A DNA stretch of 26,317 nt from CAYLLT01 sp964591605 (GCA_964591605.1 CAZQEN010000066.1:1-26317); one strand, 5' to 3'; positions 6,236 to 14,802 are shown, counted from the stretch's first letter. Notes: generated from the sequence alone by a model not told the origin. Program-made: numbers and translations.

Positions 6236-7195
6236 ATGGGATCGGTTCTCATCGGCAGCGTGAGCTCCAGTGCGGCGGCGCTTCGCGGAATGCGGCGCGG
6301 CGGGCTGCCGCTGACCGGCGTGTGCGGTTTGGCGCGTGAGCATGCGGCCGGGGTGAGCGACTACGTGGACCTCGAGCCGCTGGCCCGCGAGGCGGGTGTC
6401 CCGTTTGTCGGTTTTCGCAAAGTAACCGACCCGGCGGTCGTGGAATTCCTGCGCGATCATCCGGCCGACTGGCTCTTTATCGTGGGCCTGTCGCAGCTCC
6501 TGCCGGCATCACTGCGGGCGATGCCGCGGCTCGGGGCGGTGGGCTTCCACCCGACGCTGCTGCCCGAGGGTCGCGGGCGGGCCCCGGTGGCCTGGACGAT
6601 CCTGCTGGACCGCCCCGCCGCCGCGAACCTGTTCTATCTGACTGACGAACCCGACGCCGGCGACCTCATCGAACAACGCCCAGTACCTGTCCTGCCGGAT
6701 GACTACGCCTGCGACCTGATCGCTCGAACGAATCAGGTTTTGGAAGACATGATGGCTGACCTGGCGCCCGCCTTCGCCGCCGGCCGGGTGCCCCACCGGC
6801 CCCAGGACTCTGCCCGGGCCACGTATTACCCCCGCCGCCGGCCCGAGGATGGCCTGATCGATTGGGCACAGCCGGTGGACGCGGTTTATCGGCTGATCCG
6901 GGCGGTCAGCCGGCCGTACCCCGGGGCGTTTACGTACTACCAGCAGCGCCGGCTCGTGATCTGGCGGGCCCGGCCGTGTCCGCCGCAGCCGGCAGGCACC
7001 AGCGGAATGGCAGACGAAAAGCGGTCTGGCCTGTCGTTTCCAAGTCAAGAGCCCGACATGCCGCCGGGGCTGATTGTGGAGTTGCGGGATGGGCTTCCGG
7101 TCGTCCAGACGGCAAGCGGACGCCTGCAAGTGACCGATATGGAATGGAGCGACGGCGTCGCGGTGCCGTTGCAGGCCGGAGAGAGGCTCGGCTGA
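6236..7195 (+). CDS. Formyltransferase (Fmt/ArnA-like), probably sugar N-formyltransferase
   Basis: This 319-residue protein has an N-terminal formyltransferase domain beginning VLIGSVSSSAAALRGM. It contains the folate-site loop GFHPTLLPEGRGRAPVAW with catalytic His at H105, and EPDAGDLI supplying the catalytic Asp (D140). A C-terminal Fmt_C-like domain carries IDWAQPVDAVYRLIRAVSRP and YPGAFTYY, as in the ArnA N-terminal half. The Asn two residues before the His in true methionyl-tRNA formyltransferase (NxH) is Gly (G103) here. The PIG-L deacetylase gene starts 41 bases downstream, so the likely substrate is an amino sugar freed by deacetylation, with N10-formyl-THF as donor. The start at 6236 places the core beta-strand at the usual distance from the N-terminus; in-frame ATGs at 6194 and 6209 are alternatives, and none has a good ribosome site. 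Confidence 0.85.
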   Translation: MGSVLIGSVSSSAAALRGMRRGGLPLTGVCGLAREHAAGVSDYVDLEPLAREAGVPFVGFRKVTDPAVVEFLRDHPADWLFIVGLSQLLPASLRAMPRLGAVGFHPTLLPEGRGRAPVAWTILLDRPAAANLFYLTDEPDAGDLIEQRPVPVLPDDYACDLIARTNQVLEDMMADLAPAFAAGRVPHRPQDSARATYYPRRRPEDGLIDWAQPVDAVYRLIRAVSRPYPGAFTYYQQRRLVIWRARPCPPQPAGTSGMADEKRSGLSFPSQEPDMPPGLIVELRDGLPVVQTASGRLQVTDMEWSDGVAVPLQAGERLG

Positions 7196-7236
7196 GAGCG
7201 ATTCTCGCCGGCAATGCCCCGCCCAGGAGCACGCAT

Positions 7237-7956
7237 GTGTCAACCGACGTTCTGGTGATCGCACCGCATCCGGATGACGAAGTGCTGGGCTGCGGCGGAA
7301 CCATTCGGCGCCTCGCACGCGAGGGTCGGCGCGTGGCCGTCGCTATCGTCACCAAGGGTACCCCTCTTTATCCTTCTTCACAGGTGCGAAAGGTCCGCCG
7401 CGAGGCCGCCCGGGCCGCGGAAATCCTGGGCGTCAGCGAGCTCATCTTCCTGGACCTGCCCGTCACCACCCTGCACCGGATTCCCGAGCACAAGTTGAAC
7501 AAAACGTTCTGCGAGCTCCTTGAACGCACGGCGCCGCTGACGGCGATGCTGCCCTTTCCGGGCGACCGACACGAGGACCACCGGCAGGTGTTCGATGCGG
7601 CCATGGTCGCCCTGCGGCCCGACGGGCGCCGCCACGTCGTGCGGCGCGTCCTCTGCTACGAGACCGTGTCAGAAACCCACTGGTCCGCGCCGGGCATAGA
7701 ACCGGTGTTTGAGCCACACCACTTTGTGGACATCTCGGTCACCCTTCCCGCAAAGATCGAGGCCATGCGGGCGTACGCCTCGCAGTTGAAAGACGGAATT
7801 CCGGCACGATCGCTGGCCGCCATAGAAGCGCTGGCCCGGTTCCGGGGCAGCGTTGTGGGTTTTGCCGCCGCCGAGGTCTTCCAGTTGGTTCGTGAGCTCT
7901 GGCCGGCCCCATCCGGGGCTCGCCGGCCGGCAAAGAAGAAACACCTGCGATCCTGA
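7237..7956 (+). CDS. PIG-L/LmbE family N-deacetylase
   Basis: This 239-residue protein belongs to the zinc-dependent PIG-L (LmbE) family, which removes acetyl groups from GlcNAc-type amino sugars in glycolipids or small thiols. It shows the signature APHPDDEVLGCGGTI (H11, D13, D14) and the second metal/active-site motif GDRHEDHR (H112, H115), with normal spacing and length. The start is GTG at 7237, with AGGAG (7225-7229) seven bases upstream; the overlapping ATG at 7235 is out of frame. The gene sits 41 bases after the formyltransferase gene on the same strand. The C-terminus is basic (PAKKKHLRS). No signal peptide is present, so it acts in the cytoplasm. The exact substrate cannot be read from the sequence. 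Confidence 0.92.
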   Translation: MSTDVLVIAPHPDDEVLGCGGTIRRLAREGRRVAVAIVTKGTPLYPSSQVRKVRREAARAAEILGVSELIFLDLPVTTLHRIPEHKLNKTFCELLERTAPLTAMLPFPGDRHEDHRQVFDAAMVALRPDGRRHVVRRVLCYETVSETHWSAPGIEPVFEPHHFVDISVTLPAKIEAMRAYASQLKDGIPARSLAAIEALARFRGSVVGFAAAEVFQLVRELWPAPSGARRPAKKKHLRS

Positions 7957-8052
7957 GCCAACTGGCCCCTAACCCGAAAGACCGGCCGGGTGTCTGGTGA
8001 GTCAGGGGATATCTGTACGGCAGCGGGAGTGTGGGCCAACGACGAGTCTGGC

Positions 8053-8081
8053 TTGCGGCGGAGGAGCCGGCGGGCGATAAT
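8053..8081 (+). promoter_or_regulatory. Putative sigma-70-type promoter for the TPR gene
   Basis: A GATAAT -10 (8076-8081, five of six matches to TATAAT) lies 17 bases after TTGCGG (8053-8058, a partial -35). This AT-rich spot stands out in GC-rich sequence and would place the transcript start about 40 bases before the gene's ATG. Confidence 0.4.
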
Positions 8082-8129
8082 AAAGCGGCCGCGTACACTC
8101 CAAACGCCGTACGAAACGGGAGGCGCACG

Positions 8130-9302
8130 ATGTCAGCTTGCGGATGGCTTATCCGGCTGTCTTGCGTTCCGCTTGCGCTCACTTCGCTCGCCCTGGGCGG
8201 GGCACCCCAAAGCCAGCCCGCTGCTACCGTTAAAGAGGCCAAGTCTGCTGCGGCCACGCGACCGGCCAGCATCGGCTCCATCCCCGAGGCGATGCGGCAT
8301 CTGGCCACGATTCCGCGCCCCAAGACGGCCCGGGAAGCCTCCGCCGCCTCCTCTCAGAACCGAACACGAACCAAAGATCTGCCCTACTCGAAAGTGCTGC
8401 CCAGCGCCGAGCCGGGTTCACCGCCGGTGGTCGATCGCCGCGAGCGGGCGATGCGGCTGGCCAGCTCCGAACGATCCTCTCGAACGCCCAGTGTCGAGGA
8501 GATGCGCCGGGCCTTCCCGGACACCGAATTCCCCGCGGGCATGGGAACGAGCGACGCGCCTGCCGTGCCCCCCGGCACGGGCGCATGGGCCCCGTACGGC
8601 TATGAGTCTGAGCCGACGGGTCCCCGGGTTTCTGGAACCCGTCGCGATTTCGCGAATTACCGGTACTTTGGCGGGCAGCCCAGCCGGTACGGCTACGGCT
8701 ATCACGGTTACGGCGCCGGGGATGCCACCGGCGACGCCTACCGGTACGGATACATGGAGGGCTATAACTACGGATACTTCTATGACGAGTCGAACGCCCG
8801 CACCGACATCGTCCTGAAGCACTACTCGGGCCACCTGGCCAAGGCGCTCGAGTTGTTTAATCGCGGCCAGTACCACGAGGCGGCCGACTCATTTCAGCTC
8901 GCCGCCGACACGCACCAGGGCGACCCGGCTGCCCGGCTGTACACCGCCCACGCCCTCTTCGCCGTCGGGCGGTATCGCGACGCGATCCCCTTCCTGCGGC
9001 GGGCTTACGAACTGCAGCCGCGGTTCGTGTTCCTCGGCTTCGACATTCGCGACGACTACGGCCGGCGGGCCGACTTTGATACCCACCTGGCCGCCCTGTG
9101 CGAAGCCCAGCGGCAGGCGCCCGCGAATCTGGACCGCATGGTCCTGCTCGGCTACGTCCTGTACTTCAGCCACCAGCGAGACAAGGCCTACGACCTCCTG
9201 AAGGAGGCCAACCGGCTGCGGCCGGGCGATCCGTTCATCACCGCCCTGCTCGACAACAGCCGCCCGCCGGACGTCATGCTCGAAACCATCTCGAACCGCT
9301 GA
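8130..9302 (+). CDS. Secreted/periplasmic TPR protein with Tyr/Gly-rich linker
   Basis: This 390-residue protein starts with a signal sequence (SACGWLIRLSCVPLALTSLALGGAP). A low-complexity Ala/Arg/Pro/Ser region follows to about residue 150, then a Tyr/Gly-rich linker at about residues 176-218 (YGYGYHGYG, YMEGYNYGYFYD). The C-terminal part, about residues 233-370, holds TPR-like helices such as LAKALELFNRGQYHEAADSF, RLYTAHALFAVGRYRDAIPF and DKAYDLLKEANRLRPGD. The start has GGGAGG (8118-8123) six bases upstream. It is probably a protein-interaction scaffold on the envelope; partners are unknown. It shares a Tyr-rich low-complexity style with the protein at 5518-5898 but is not evidently homologous. 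A promoter candidate precedes it. Confidence 0.8.
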   Translation: MSACGWLIRLSCVPLALTSLALGGAPQSQPAATVKEAKSAAATRPASIGSIPEAMRHLATIPRPKTAREASAASSQNRTRTKDLPYSKVLPSAEPGSPPVVDRRERAMRLASSERSSRTPSVEEMRRAFPDTEFPAGMGTSDAPAVPPGTGAWAPYGYESEPTGPRVSGTRRDFANYRYFGGQPSRYGYGYHGYGAGDATGDAYRYGYMEGYNYGYFYDESNARTDIVLKHYSGHLAKALELFNRGQYHEAADSFQLAADTHQGDPAARLYTAHALFAVGRYRDAIPFLRRAYELQPRFVFLGFDIRDDYGRRADFDTHLAALCEAQRQAPANLDRMVLLGYVLYFSHQRDKAYDLLKEANRLRPGDPFITALLDNSRPPDVMLETISNR

Positions 9303-9425
9303 TGCCCCGTCTCTCATGGCCCAGTCCAGATGGCAGCGGCGTGGCCGCCATCGTCTCTGAAACCAGGTTCCGCGGGCTCGGCGGCAGCGACCGCAGCCTG
9401 ATCCAGATTCACCCGGAGTGACTTC

Positions 9426-11105
9426 ATGACGAATCTGTCCGTGATCCCGCGCGTCGCGTCGAAGCCGTCCGCTTCACGCCGCCGTCGGATGGCACCGTGC
9501 ATCATCACCTTTCTGGCCGGTGCGGCGGCTTCGCCGGCGGCCGAAGTCACGACCGTGCGGTTCCGCCTGATCGACACGGCCACGAACGAACCGACCCCTG
9601 CCATGGTCTGCATCACGGGCCGCACGTCCGGCGACGTGAGACTGCCTCCCGACGGGCAGGTCAGCACCCGGCCATCACAGACCGATCAGTTTGTGCGCGG
9701 CATCCGCTTCGAGGCCGACCGCAACTGGATCGGACCGGTCCGCAAGACCATGGGCAAGGGCAACAACAACGACCGCTCGTACGTCTACGAGCTGATGCCC
9801 TCGATCCCGTACTGGCGCGAGCCGGTGATGTATCAGACCTCGGGCGACTTTACAATCGATCTGCCCGCCGGTTCCTGGCGCATCGCGGTGCAGCACGGGC
9901 TGGAATATGTCCCGGTGGTCGAGGAATTCACGCTCGACGGCCGGGAGAAGGCCCTCACCCGCACGATCGAGTTGAAACGGTGGGTCCACCTGCCACAGCG
10001 CGGGTGGTGGTCGGGCGACGTGCACGTGCATCACCCGATCCTCGAAGACGCCCACCGCGAGTTCCTGCTTCATTACGCGGTGGCCGAAGATCTGCACGTC
10101 GTGAACGTGCTGGAGATGGGGGACCACCAGACGACGTTCTTCCGGCAGATGGGCTTCGGCAAGGCATACCGCTCGCGGAAAGGCGACTACTGCCTGGCCG
10201 CCGGTCAGGAGGAGCCCCGCAGCACGTTCGGGCACATCATCGGGCTCAACATCCAGAGCCTGGTGCGTGACGTGGGCAACTACGATTTCTACGACCTCAC
10301 GTTCCGCCGGCTGCATCAGCAGGATGAAGCCCTGGTGGGTTTTGCCCACTTCGCATGGAAGGGCTGCAACCTTCCGCGCGGGTTCCCCTGGTACGTGACG
10401 ACCGGCGAGCTGGACTTCATCGAGCTGCTGCAGTTCAGCCTGCTCAACGCGATGGACTACTACGACTACCTCAACCTGGGCTTCCGGCTGACCGCGGCGG
10501 CCGGCAGTGACGTGCCGTGGGGCTCGACCATCGGGGAAGTGCGAACGTTTGTACAGACCGGTCCGAAGCTGGACATCGACGAGTGGTTCCGCGGCCTGAA
10601 AGCCGGCCGCACCTTCGTGAGCAACGGGCCGGCGCTGGAATTCACCGTAAACGGCCAGTGGCCCGGTTCGGAGCTGGCTCTGCCCGCCGGCAGTCGGGTC
10701 ACCATCTCCGCCAGGGTTCAAGGCCACCCCCGCGTCGGCTTGCCCACGCATCTGACGATCGTCGGGAACGAAGGCGTCATCAAGGAGGTCGCCAACGAGA
10801 AGAAGGAGCCGCAGATGACGCTGGAACTGGAGCGGACGATCGAAAAGAGCCAGTGGCTCGTGGCCAGCACGGTGTGTGATAACGGGGCGGTCGCCCACTG
10901 CACGCCGGTCTACGTGGTGGTTGACGGCCGGCCTACCTGGTGCAGCCAGCGCGGCCCGGCCGTAATCGACAGGCAACTTGCCGCCATCGACAAGATCGAC
11001 CAGGAGTTCAAAGACGGTACCGATGCCCGCAGCCGTGGCATCCGCGAGCGCCTGAACAGGGCGCGGGAGTATTACGCGCAGCTTCGCCGGAAAATGCAGC
11101 CCTGA
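9426..11105 (+). CDS. CehA/McbA-like family metallohydrolase (PHP-like), exported
   Basis: This 559-residue protein has an Arg-rich N-terminus plus hydrophobic stretch (about residues 17-40), suggesting export. A beta-rich N-terminal domain follows. At residue 193 it reads GWWSGDVHVHHP, the metal-binding HxH entry motif of the CehA/McbA branch of PHP-type phosphoesterases/hydrolases. Further likely metal ligands are E230/H234 in LEMGDH, H270 in FGHIIGLN, H308 in VGFAHFAW and D362 in AAGSDVPWG. The C-terminal part (about residues 400-500) is a beta-sandwich-like region. The start has GGAG (9415-9418) seven bases upstream. CehA and McbA hydrolyse carbaryl, but most relatives have unknown, probably natural phosphoester or ester substrates. 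It lies 123 bases after the TPR gene on the same strand and may share its transcript. Confidence 0.88.
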   Translation: MTNLSVIPRVASKPSASRRRRMAPCIITFLAGAAASPAAEVTTVRFRLIDTATNEPTPAMVCITGRTSGDVRLPPDGQVSTRPSQTDQFVRGIRFEADRNWIGPVRKTMGKGNNNDRSYVYELMPSIPYWREPVMYQTSGDFTIDLPAGSWRIAVQHGLEYVPVVEEFTLDGREKALTRTIELKRWVHLPQRGWWSGDVHVHHPILEDAHREFLLHYAVAEDLHVVNVLEMGDHQTTFFRQMGFGKAYRSRKGDYCLAAGQEEPRSTFGHIIGLNIQSLVRDVGNYDFYDLTFRRLHQQDEALVGFAHFAWKGCNLPRGFPWYVTTGELDFIELLQFSLLNAMDYYDYLNLGFRLTAAAGSDVPWGSTIGEVRTFVQTGPKLDIDEWFRGLKAGRTFVSNGPALEFTVNGQWPGSELALPAGSRVTISARVQGHPRVGLPTHLTIVGNEGVIKEVANEKKEPQMTLELERTIEKSQWLVASTVCDNGAVAHCTPVYVVVDGRPTWCSQRGPAVIDRQLAAIDKIDQEFKDGTDARSRGIRERLNRAREYYAQLRRKMQP

Positions 11106-11167
11106 TCCGGCTGTCCTTCTGAATATCCAGCCGCCCGGTGTTTCGGCGCTTCTCCTGCCGTGCATCG

Positions 11168-11213
11168 GCGCGCCATGCCAGAATATCACCGATGCTACTT
11201 CAGGATGGCGCGC
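11168..11213. repeat. 9-bp inverted repeat upstream of the GH16-like gene
   Basis: GCGCGCCAT (11168-11176) and ATGGCGCGC (11205-11213) are perfect inverted copies with a 28-base spacer. They lie between the metallohydrolase stop and the promoter candidate of the next gene. The repeat could be a hairpin ending the upstream transcript or an operator. Confidence 0.5.
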
Positions 11214-11228
11214 AATCCGGGTGAAGCG

Positions 11229-11237
11229 TGCTATGAT
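11229..11237 (+). promoter_or_regulatory. Putative extended -10 promoter
   Basis: TGCTATGAT matches an extended -10 (TGn followed by TATGAT). No good -35 is seen 17 bases upstream, as is usual for extended -10 promoters. The predicted transcript start is about 42 bases before the GTG start at 11286. Confidence 0.4.
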
Positions 11238-11285
11238 CAGTCACAGGGACCGGGCCCGTGGGCGTGTCAACTGGAGGGCTGCGTC

Positions 11286-13799
11286 GTGCGCCTGCTTCCT
11301 CAGCTCCGAAGGTGCTTTGGGGATCCTTTTAGCTCTTTTCTTGTGGTGACTTGGCTGGGAGCACCGGCTTTCGGTGCGCCGCTCGCCAGCTACGAGCCCG
11401 CCGAGGCCGGGGCCGGCCTGACGGTGTCGCGGGGACCCAACGACCCGGGCCTGGTCGTGAGCTGGCCGGTGGCCGGCGGCATGGGCGGCGCGCCGGCGGC
11501 GACGGAGGGCTCGCACGTCCTGAAAATGCAGTGGACAGGCGAGGCCGACCGCAAGGTCGAGGTGCGACACGACTGGAGCCAATCGACCTTCGACCTGCCG
11601 GGCTGGCTGGGAGGCGTGACGGACATTCAGGTCGATGTGTACATCGCCACGGATTCAGCGCTGCCGCAGATCGCCGGCATCTGGGACGACGTTTTCGGCT
11701 GGACCGCCGGCAGCCCTGTCCCATCCGCCAAGAACGCGTGGTTCACGATGACCATGAATGTGCGGCATCTCAAGCTGACCGGGCTGAATCACATTTTTGC
11801 CCTGCTGTTCGAGAATCTGGCCGGCAACGACGGGGTGATTTACCTCGACAACCTCCGACTGGCGCCCACCCGGCGCATCAGGTTTGCCGGCCGTGACTGG
11901 ATCGTCAAGAGCGGCCACCAGATGGGCCCCGGGCCCAACGACTTTTCCGACAGTTGCCAGAATGTCTTCGTGGACGCCAACGGACGGCTGCATCTGAGGA
12001 TCGTGCAGCATGAGAGCGGGTGGCTGACCAGCGAGGTCGTTCTGGCGGATTCGCTCGGCCACGGCCGCTGCTCGTTCACGGTCGAGAGCAGGGCCGATGC
12101 GCTCGATCCCAACGAAGTCCTGGGTCTGTTCACGTGGGACGAGAACGCGCCGGCTGACCACTACCGCGAGTTCGACGTCGAACTCTCGCGCTGGGGCGAT
12201 CCGGGCAACGCGAACGCCCAGTTTGTCGTGCAGCCGTGGGATACGCCGGGCAATCTGCACCGTTTCAACATCGACTATCCGGGGGGAACCGCGCCGACGA
12301 CGCACGTCATGCACTGGACGGCGTCCGGTATTGCGTTTTCGAGCCACTACGGCACTTCCTGCTCTGCGCCCGCGGCGGGGTCGGTGATCGAGACGTGGAC
12401 GTACGCCGGCTCCGACAACCCGTCGCCGGGCAACGAACAGGTGCGGCTCAATCTGTGGCTGCGCGATGGACTCCCGCCGGTGAGCGGCGCCGGCTCCGAG
12501 GTCATCATCTCGGATTTCCGCTTCCACCCGGACGGACCCGCGGATTCGGACAGCGACGGGGTCTTCGATGATTGCGATGTGTGCCCCGGCACGATCGCGG
12601 GAGTGATGGTCGACGCGGCGGGCTGCCCGGCACTGATTCCGGGCGATTTCGATCGCGACGGCGACGTGGACGTGAGCGACTTTGAAGTCTTCACGTCGTG
12701 CGGATCCCGCTCGATGGTCCCCCACAGCGGGACGGCCGTTTGTCGCAGCGCCGATTTCGATAACGATCAGGATGTGGACCCAACGGATTTCGGATTATTT
12801 CAAAGGTGCGTGACCGGTCCGGGAATCCCGGCCAGCCCGACATGCGCACCGGTCGCCCCTTTCTGCATCTTCGTTGACACACTGCCCGCTTTGCGCACGG
12901 CGATTCGCACCGCCCCGCCGGGTGCGCGCATCTGCCTGGGCGCGGGCACGTACGAAGTGACGGAGTCCATCGATATCGCCCGCGACGACATCACCATCGA
13001 GGGCGTCGGAAACGCAACGTTCTTTGCCCTTGCTCCGGGAACGCACTGTCCGGTGTTCGTTCTGGGCGAACCGGTTCCCTATGCGCCGTCCATCCGGCGG
13101 CGCGGAATCGTGCTGCGCAACCTGCGCGTCCGCGGCTATCGATTCCCCCATCCGCAACCCGAAGATGAGCTGTGCGATGTGCCGTGCCGGGAGCATCTGC
13201 GGAACAACGGGATCACCGTCCGGGAGGCCGAGGACTGCCTCATCGAGAACGTGACCGTGGAGAACTCGGCCAGCGGCGGCATCGTACTGGAGCGGAGCTG
13301 CCGGCGGATCCACATCCGTCAGGTCGAGTCATTCGGTCACGAATATGATGCCATCGCCTTCGGCGGAGATGTTCAGGATTCGACGATCGAGAAGTGCACC
13401 CTGCGCAACAACCGGGCCGCCGGGGTCTCGCTGGATTTGACTCCCCGCGGCAACCGGATCCTCGGCTGCGAGATTCGCGACAACGAGGACGTGGGCATCT
13501 TCATGCGCGACAGCGACCGCAACTGCTTCACCGATTGCCTGATCGCCAACAATGGCTCGCACGGTGTCTACATTGCCGATGGAGAGGCCGCCGGTGCGGA
13601 CGCGGTCGAGAACGCCTTCGTGAACAATCAGTATGTGGGAAATGATGGACACGGGATCTGGCAGGACGGGGACGACAGCGTCAACAACTGCGAGACGGGG
13701 GGGACGTTCTCGGGTAATAGCAGAGAGCCGATCCACAACTCGTACCCGCTGACTGCACCCGTCATCACCTGCGTGATCGGGCACGCCTGCAATGACTGA
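11286..13799 (+). CDS. Secreted mosaic protein: GH16-like domain, dockerin-like linker, right-handed beta-helix
   Basis: This 837-residue protein uses a GTG start with GGAGGG (11273-11278) seven bases upstream; a signal peptide begins there and ends near APAFGA (residue 31). Domains in order: a beta-sandwich CBM-like domain (about 35-195, ending GVIYLDNLRL); a concanavalin-like domain resembling GH16 (about 200-412) with YREFDVELSRWG, where EFDVE (295-299) fits the GH16 ExDxE catalytic pattern; a TSP3-like Ca-binding stretch DSDSDGVFDDCD; a dockerin-like pair of Ca loops (450-510); and a parallel beta-helix (about 528-830) with repeated NNGITV, GGIVLE, AGVSLD and HGVYI turns. The helix resembles pectate-lyase/NosD-type polysaccharide-binding or cleaving folds. 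The likely role is binding and cleaving an extracellular polysaccharide. It converges on the radical SAM gene, with only 7 bases between the stops. Confidence 0.82.
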   Translation: MRLLPQLRRCFGDPFSSFLVVTWLGAPAFGAPLASYEPAEAGAGLTVSRGPNDPGLVVSWPVAGGMGGAPAATEGSHVLKMQWTGEADRKVEVRHDWSQSTFDLPGWLGGVTDIQVDVYIATDSALPQIAGIWDDVFGWTAGSPVPSAKNAWFTMTMNVRHLKLTGLNHIFALLFENLAGNDGVIYLDNLRLAPTRRIRFAGRDWIVKSGHQMGPGPNDFSDSCQNVFVDANGRLHLRIVQHESGWLTSEVVLADSLGHGRCSFTVESRADALDPNEVLGLFTWDENAPADHYREFDVELSRWGDPGNANAQFVVQPWDTPGNLHRFNIDYPGGTAPTTHVMHWTASGIAFSSHYGTSCSAPAAGSVIETWTYAGSDNPSPGNEQVRLNLWLRDGLPPVSGAGSEVIISDFRFHPDGPADSDSDGVFDDCDVCPGTIAGVMVDAAGCPALIPGDFDRDGDVDVSDFEVFTSCGSRSMVPHSGTAVCRSADFDNDQDVDPTDFGLFQRCVTGPGIPASPTCAPVAPFCIFVDTLPALRTAIRTAPPGARICLGAGTYEVTESIDIARDDITIEGVGNATFFALAPGTHCPVFVLGEPVPYAPSIRRRGIVLRNLRVRGYRFPHPQPEDELCDVPCREHLRNNGITVREAEDCLIENVTVENSASGGIVLERSCRRIHIRQVESFGHEYDAIAFGGDVQDSTIEKCTLRNNRAAGVSLDLTPRGNRILGCEIRDNEDVGIFMRDSDRNCFTDCLIANNGSHGVYIADGEAAGADAVENAFVNNQYVGNDGHGIWQDGDDSVNNCETGGTFSGNSREPIHNSYPLTAPVITCVIGHACND
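12633..12845 (+). other. Internal dockerin-like double Ca-loop module
   Basis: Residues 450-520 of the GH16-like protein contain DFDRDGDVDVSDF and DFDNDQDVDPTDF, two 12-residue Ca-binding loops of the dockerin type. They sit between the lectin-like and beta-helix domains rather than at the C-terminus. A TSP3-like acidic repeat precedes them. Confidence 0.7.
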
Positions 13800-13806
13800 T
13801 AGACGT

Positions 13807-14802
13807 TCAGGCAGAGTCTGCCCGTCGCAGGCCGGCCCGCTTCGCGAAGATGCCGACCGTCTCGATCTCCTGTACCGTCGGGCGCCGATTGATCTCGGCG
13901 AATCGAATCGAAGACAAGGAGTCATTCGCCTTCTCACGCCCGCCGACACGATACTCCGGTCGGTATTGCGCCATGATGTTCACGAAGGTGTCGCGGGAGA
14001 TGCACTCGGCGAGCCACCGGAGCATCGCCTCGCTTTCTTGCAGCAGGCCGGGCATGACCAGATGCCGGACGAGCAGCCCCCGGCACGCCAGTCCATCCGG
14101 TGTGAAGCGAAGATCGCCGACCTGGCGGTGCATCTCGGCGATCGCGTCCCGGGCGCGCTCGGCATAATCCGCCGCGCCCAGATACCGGCGGCAACTCTCG
14201 CGCGTCCAGAGCTTGAAGTCGGGCATGTAGATGTCGACGATGCCCTCCAACTGCCGGATGGATTCCACCGAGTCGTATCCGCTGGTGTTGTAGACAATCG
14301 GCAGGCGCAGGCCGCGCTCCACGGCGGCGGCAATCGCCTCGATCATCTGAGGCACCACGTGCTCGGGGGTGACCAAATTGATGTTATGACAGCCCTGCGC
14401 CTGGAGCTCCAGCATCAGGTCGGCGATCGCCGAAGCCGGGCAGAGCTCCCCCGCGTCGGCTTGACTGATGTCCCAGTTCTGACAGAACACGCAGCGCAGA
14501 TTGCACCGGCCCAGGAAGATCGTGCCGCTGCCGCGCGTGCCGCGAAGGCAGTCCTCCTCGCCGAAGTGGGGAAACGCCGAGGTGACGCGTGCATGGCGGG
14601 CGATGTGGCAGACGCCCGCCTCGCCGGCCAGCCGGTTCACGTCGCACTGACGCGGACACACGCGACAGCAGGCGAGCGACTGCAGCGCGGACCGCGCGCG
14701 CTCCGCCAGCGGAGGCTGACCCGGTTTCAGGTAGGCCGGCACAAAGTCGCTGGCCACGGCCTCCCGAGTCAACCACCGGCTTTCGCGCTCCTGCCGACGC
14801 AT
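13807..14802 (-). CDS. Radical SAM protein of the PflX type (COG1313-like)
   Basis: This 331-residue protein has an N-terminal Cys cluster (CRVCPRQCDVNR, then GEAGVC; C46, C49, C53, C65). The radical SAM cluster motif CNLRCVFCQNW follows (C100, C104, C107), preceded by GTIFLGRC. Later motifs HNINLVTPEHVVPQM and GIVDIYMPDFKLW are typical of PflX, a pyruvate-formate-lyase-activase-like radical SAM family whose substrate is not established. The start at 14802 is chosen because its ATG overlaps the stop of the upstream radical SAM gene by one base (TGATG), indicating translational coupling; the frame is open further upstream, but that would run deep into the neighbour. The gene ends 7 bases from the convergent GH16-like gene. 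Confidence 0.88.
   Translation of the reverse strand: MRRQERESRWLTREAVASDFVPAYLKPGQPPLAERARSALQSLACCRVCPRQCDVNRLAGEAGVCHIARHARVTSAFPHFGEEDCLRGTRGSGTIFLGRCNLRCVFCQNWDISQADAGELCPASAIADLMLELQAQGCHNINLVTPEHVVPQMIEAIAAAVERGLRLPIVYNTSGYDSVESIRQLEGIVDIYMPDFKLWTRESCRRYLGAADYAERARDAIAEMHRQVGDLRFTPDGLACRGLLVRHLVMPGLLQESEAMLRWLAECISRDTFVNIMAQYRPEYRVGGREKANDSLSSIRFAEINRRPTVQEIETVGIFAKRAGLRRADSA

Noticed and set aside
6236..7195. Housekeeping methionyl-tRNA formyltransferase
   Set aside because: The catalytic Asn position is Gly, and the neighbour is a sugar deacetylase rather than def or rsmB. It is kept only as an alternative.
9330..9353. GATGGC/GCCATC hairpin after the TPR gene
   Set aside because: Short interrupted stem without T-tract; the downstream gene may be co-transcribed, so a terminator is not supported.
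9675..11189. Long minus-strand open frame opposite the metallohydrolase gene
   Set aside because: Its translation has no domain, while the plus strand gives a full CehA/McbA-type protein with metal motifs and a ribosome site. Long antisense frames are expected in GC-rich DNA.
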